Assembly (NCBI GenBank): GCA_010645155.1
Contig: CM021322.1
Location: 10,823,238 to 10,887,237, forward strand
Length of the DNA: 64,000 bases
From: Tigriopus japonicus
Taxonomy: Eukaryota; Arthropoda; Copepoda; Harpacticoida; Harpacticidae
Reading direction: 5' to 3'
Shown: one piece after another, positions 63,281 to 64,000 of the stretch
Numbering within the stretch: position 1 is the first letter of the stretch
Layout: the number at the start of each line of letters is the position of its first letter
Notes under the pieces: model-generated
Told to the model about the DNA's origin: nothing
The model's input: the letters and a program-made list of their open reading frames with translations, nothing else
Database searches by the model: none
Translations under genes and position numbers: made by a program

Positions 63281-64000
63281 GCCAAGGAGATCTTCAGACT
63301 CTGGAGACTCAGTCACGCTGGGAAACGACAGTTGAGAGACAGCGGGAGCGCAGTCTCCTTAATTAGAAATTAGGTGATTTGTGTTGGTCAAGATACGGAG
63401 ACCCACCTCCAGATCTGCAGATCTCCATGCACAAGGTTCCAAGTGACCCGTTCAGTGAATTTCAAGATATCTTTTGACCACGCTAAAGACATCACGGAAC
63501 CAGAGGCTCGCTATTTCAGGAGCCCAACAAGCCCTTCAAATTCAAAAGGAGGGGGCTTAGTATGAGGCATTTCTTGAGGATGAATGCTTAAAGTGCCTTG
63601 AGGATATCATGTTCAAGCAACACATCCTTGACTTGCCAGAAGGCATCTCAGTTGTCAAAAAGCCAAACTGTCTCCTTTTTCTAAACATTGAGGAAAGAGG
63701 AAGTGGCCAGATCAATATATTGTTACATCTAACAAATATTTCAAGATGGTACCTTTAAAATGCAAGTCCAAAGCGTGATTTTCTCCCAATGCTCTGTTGC
63801 AAGTGTGATAACCCGAGATTGCATCGAATACTGATGGGAAATATCAAATATTGTGGTAGCCTTGAAGAGCTATGGAGAATACTTAAATGAAGAAAAACCA
63901 GCCTTAACCAAATAGTCCAAGACTTTTAATACGGTGGAACACAAACACGTGGAATTTTACATAAACAATACAGATAAACCGTGGAAAGACACATTGAAGT
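63281..64000. other. Right edge, no gene recognised
   Basis: This is the sequence that followed block B before the nested stack inserted. It is GC-richer up to about 63560. The frame 63374-63565 has no domain or splice evidence. Confidence 0.4.

Overview
The window is eukaryotic nuclear DNA: AT-rich, with GT-AG introns, AATAAA signals and dense transposon debris. The gene content points to an arthropod: a divergent ionotropic receptor, a CUB plus trypsin protease, a Tret1-like sugar transporter, and short TTAGG-like runs. A crustacean, perhaps a copepod, is my best guess, but the sequence alone does not settle it. I rebuilt each spliced gene by eye from splice sites, phase agreement and protein motifs. 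No transcript evidence was available.

Layout. 1-500: first two exons of a CUB-domain secreted protein (minus), running off the left edge. 1.3-1.8 kb: a tandem array with a unit of about 42 bp. 3.5-3.9 kb: two tRNA-derived SINEs of different families, back to back. 4.9-5.4 kb: an inverted-repeat element. 6.4-6.9 kb: a compact gene for a 114-residue unknown protein, with TATA box and poly(A) signal. 8.7-11.5 kb: a hAT-type element ending 20 bp before the start codon of a single-exon ionotropic receptor. 14.3-20.6 kb (minus): a complete ten-exon CUB-trypsin protease of 396 residues, with repeats in its introns. 20.8-26.1 kb: no gene recognised. 26.2-32.8 kb (plus): a four-exon, 499-residue sugar transporter whose third intron is packed with a Ty3/gypsy remnant, a hAT-like element, LINE ORF1/ORF2 pieces and a SINE. 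32.9-36.4 kb: a second LINE (minus), split by an inverted-repeat element that itself contains a smaller one. 37-39 kb: a repeated block that recurs, rearranged, at 57-59 kb. 39.3-48.6 kb (plus): a five-exon secreted protein of 432 residues with a cysteine-rich PAN/apple-like module and a kelch-like propeller. Its introns hold an assembly gap, several elements and a probable small secreted-protein gene on the other strand. 49.4-53.8 kb: a LINE (minus) split by a 1.6-kb DNA element. 58.8-63.3 kb: a nested stack of three hAT-type elements, one holding a Mutator-like element, with target duplications readable at every level.

The genes do not form a pathway. Protease, transporter, receptor and secreted propeller protein are ordinary arthropod surface or secreted functions. 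The richest information is in the mobile DNA. One LINE and the tRNA-derived SINE share the same 3' tail of about 50 bp, the mark of a LINE-SINE partnership. Several insertions can be ordered in time from intact target duplications and from an uninterrupted copy of the same locus.
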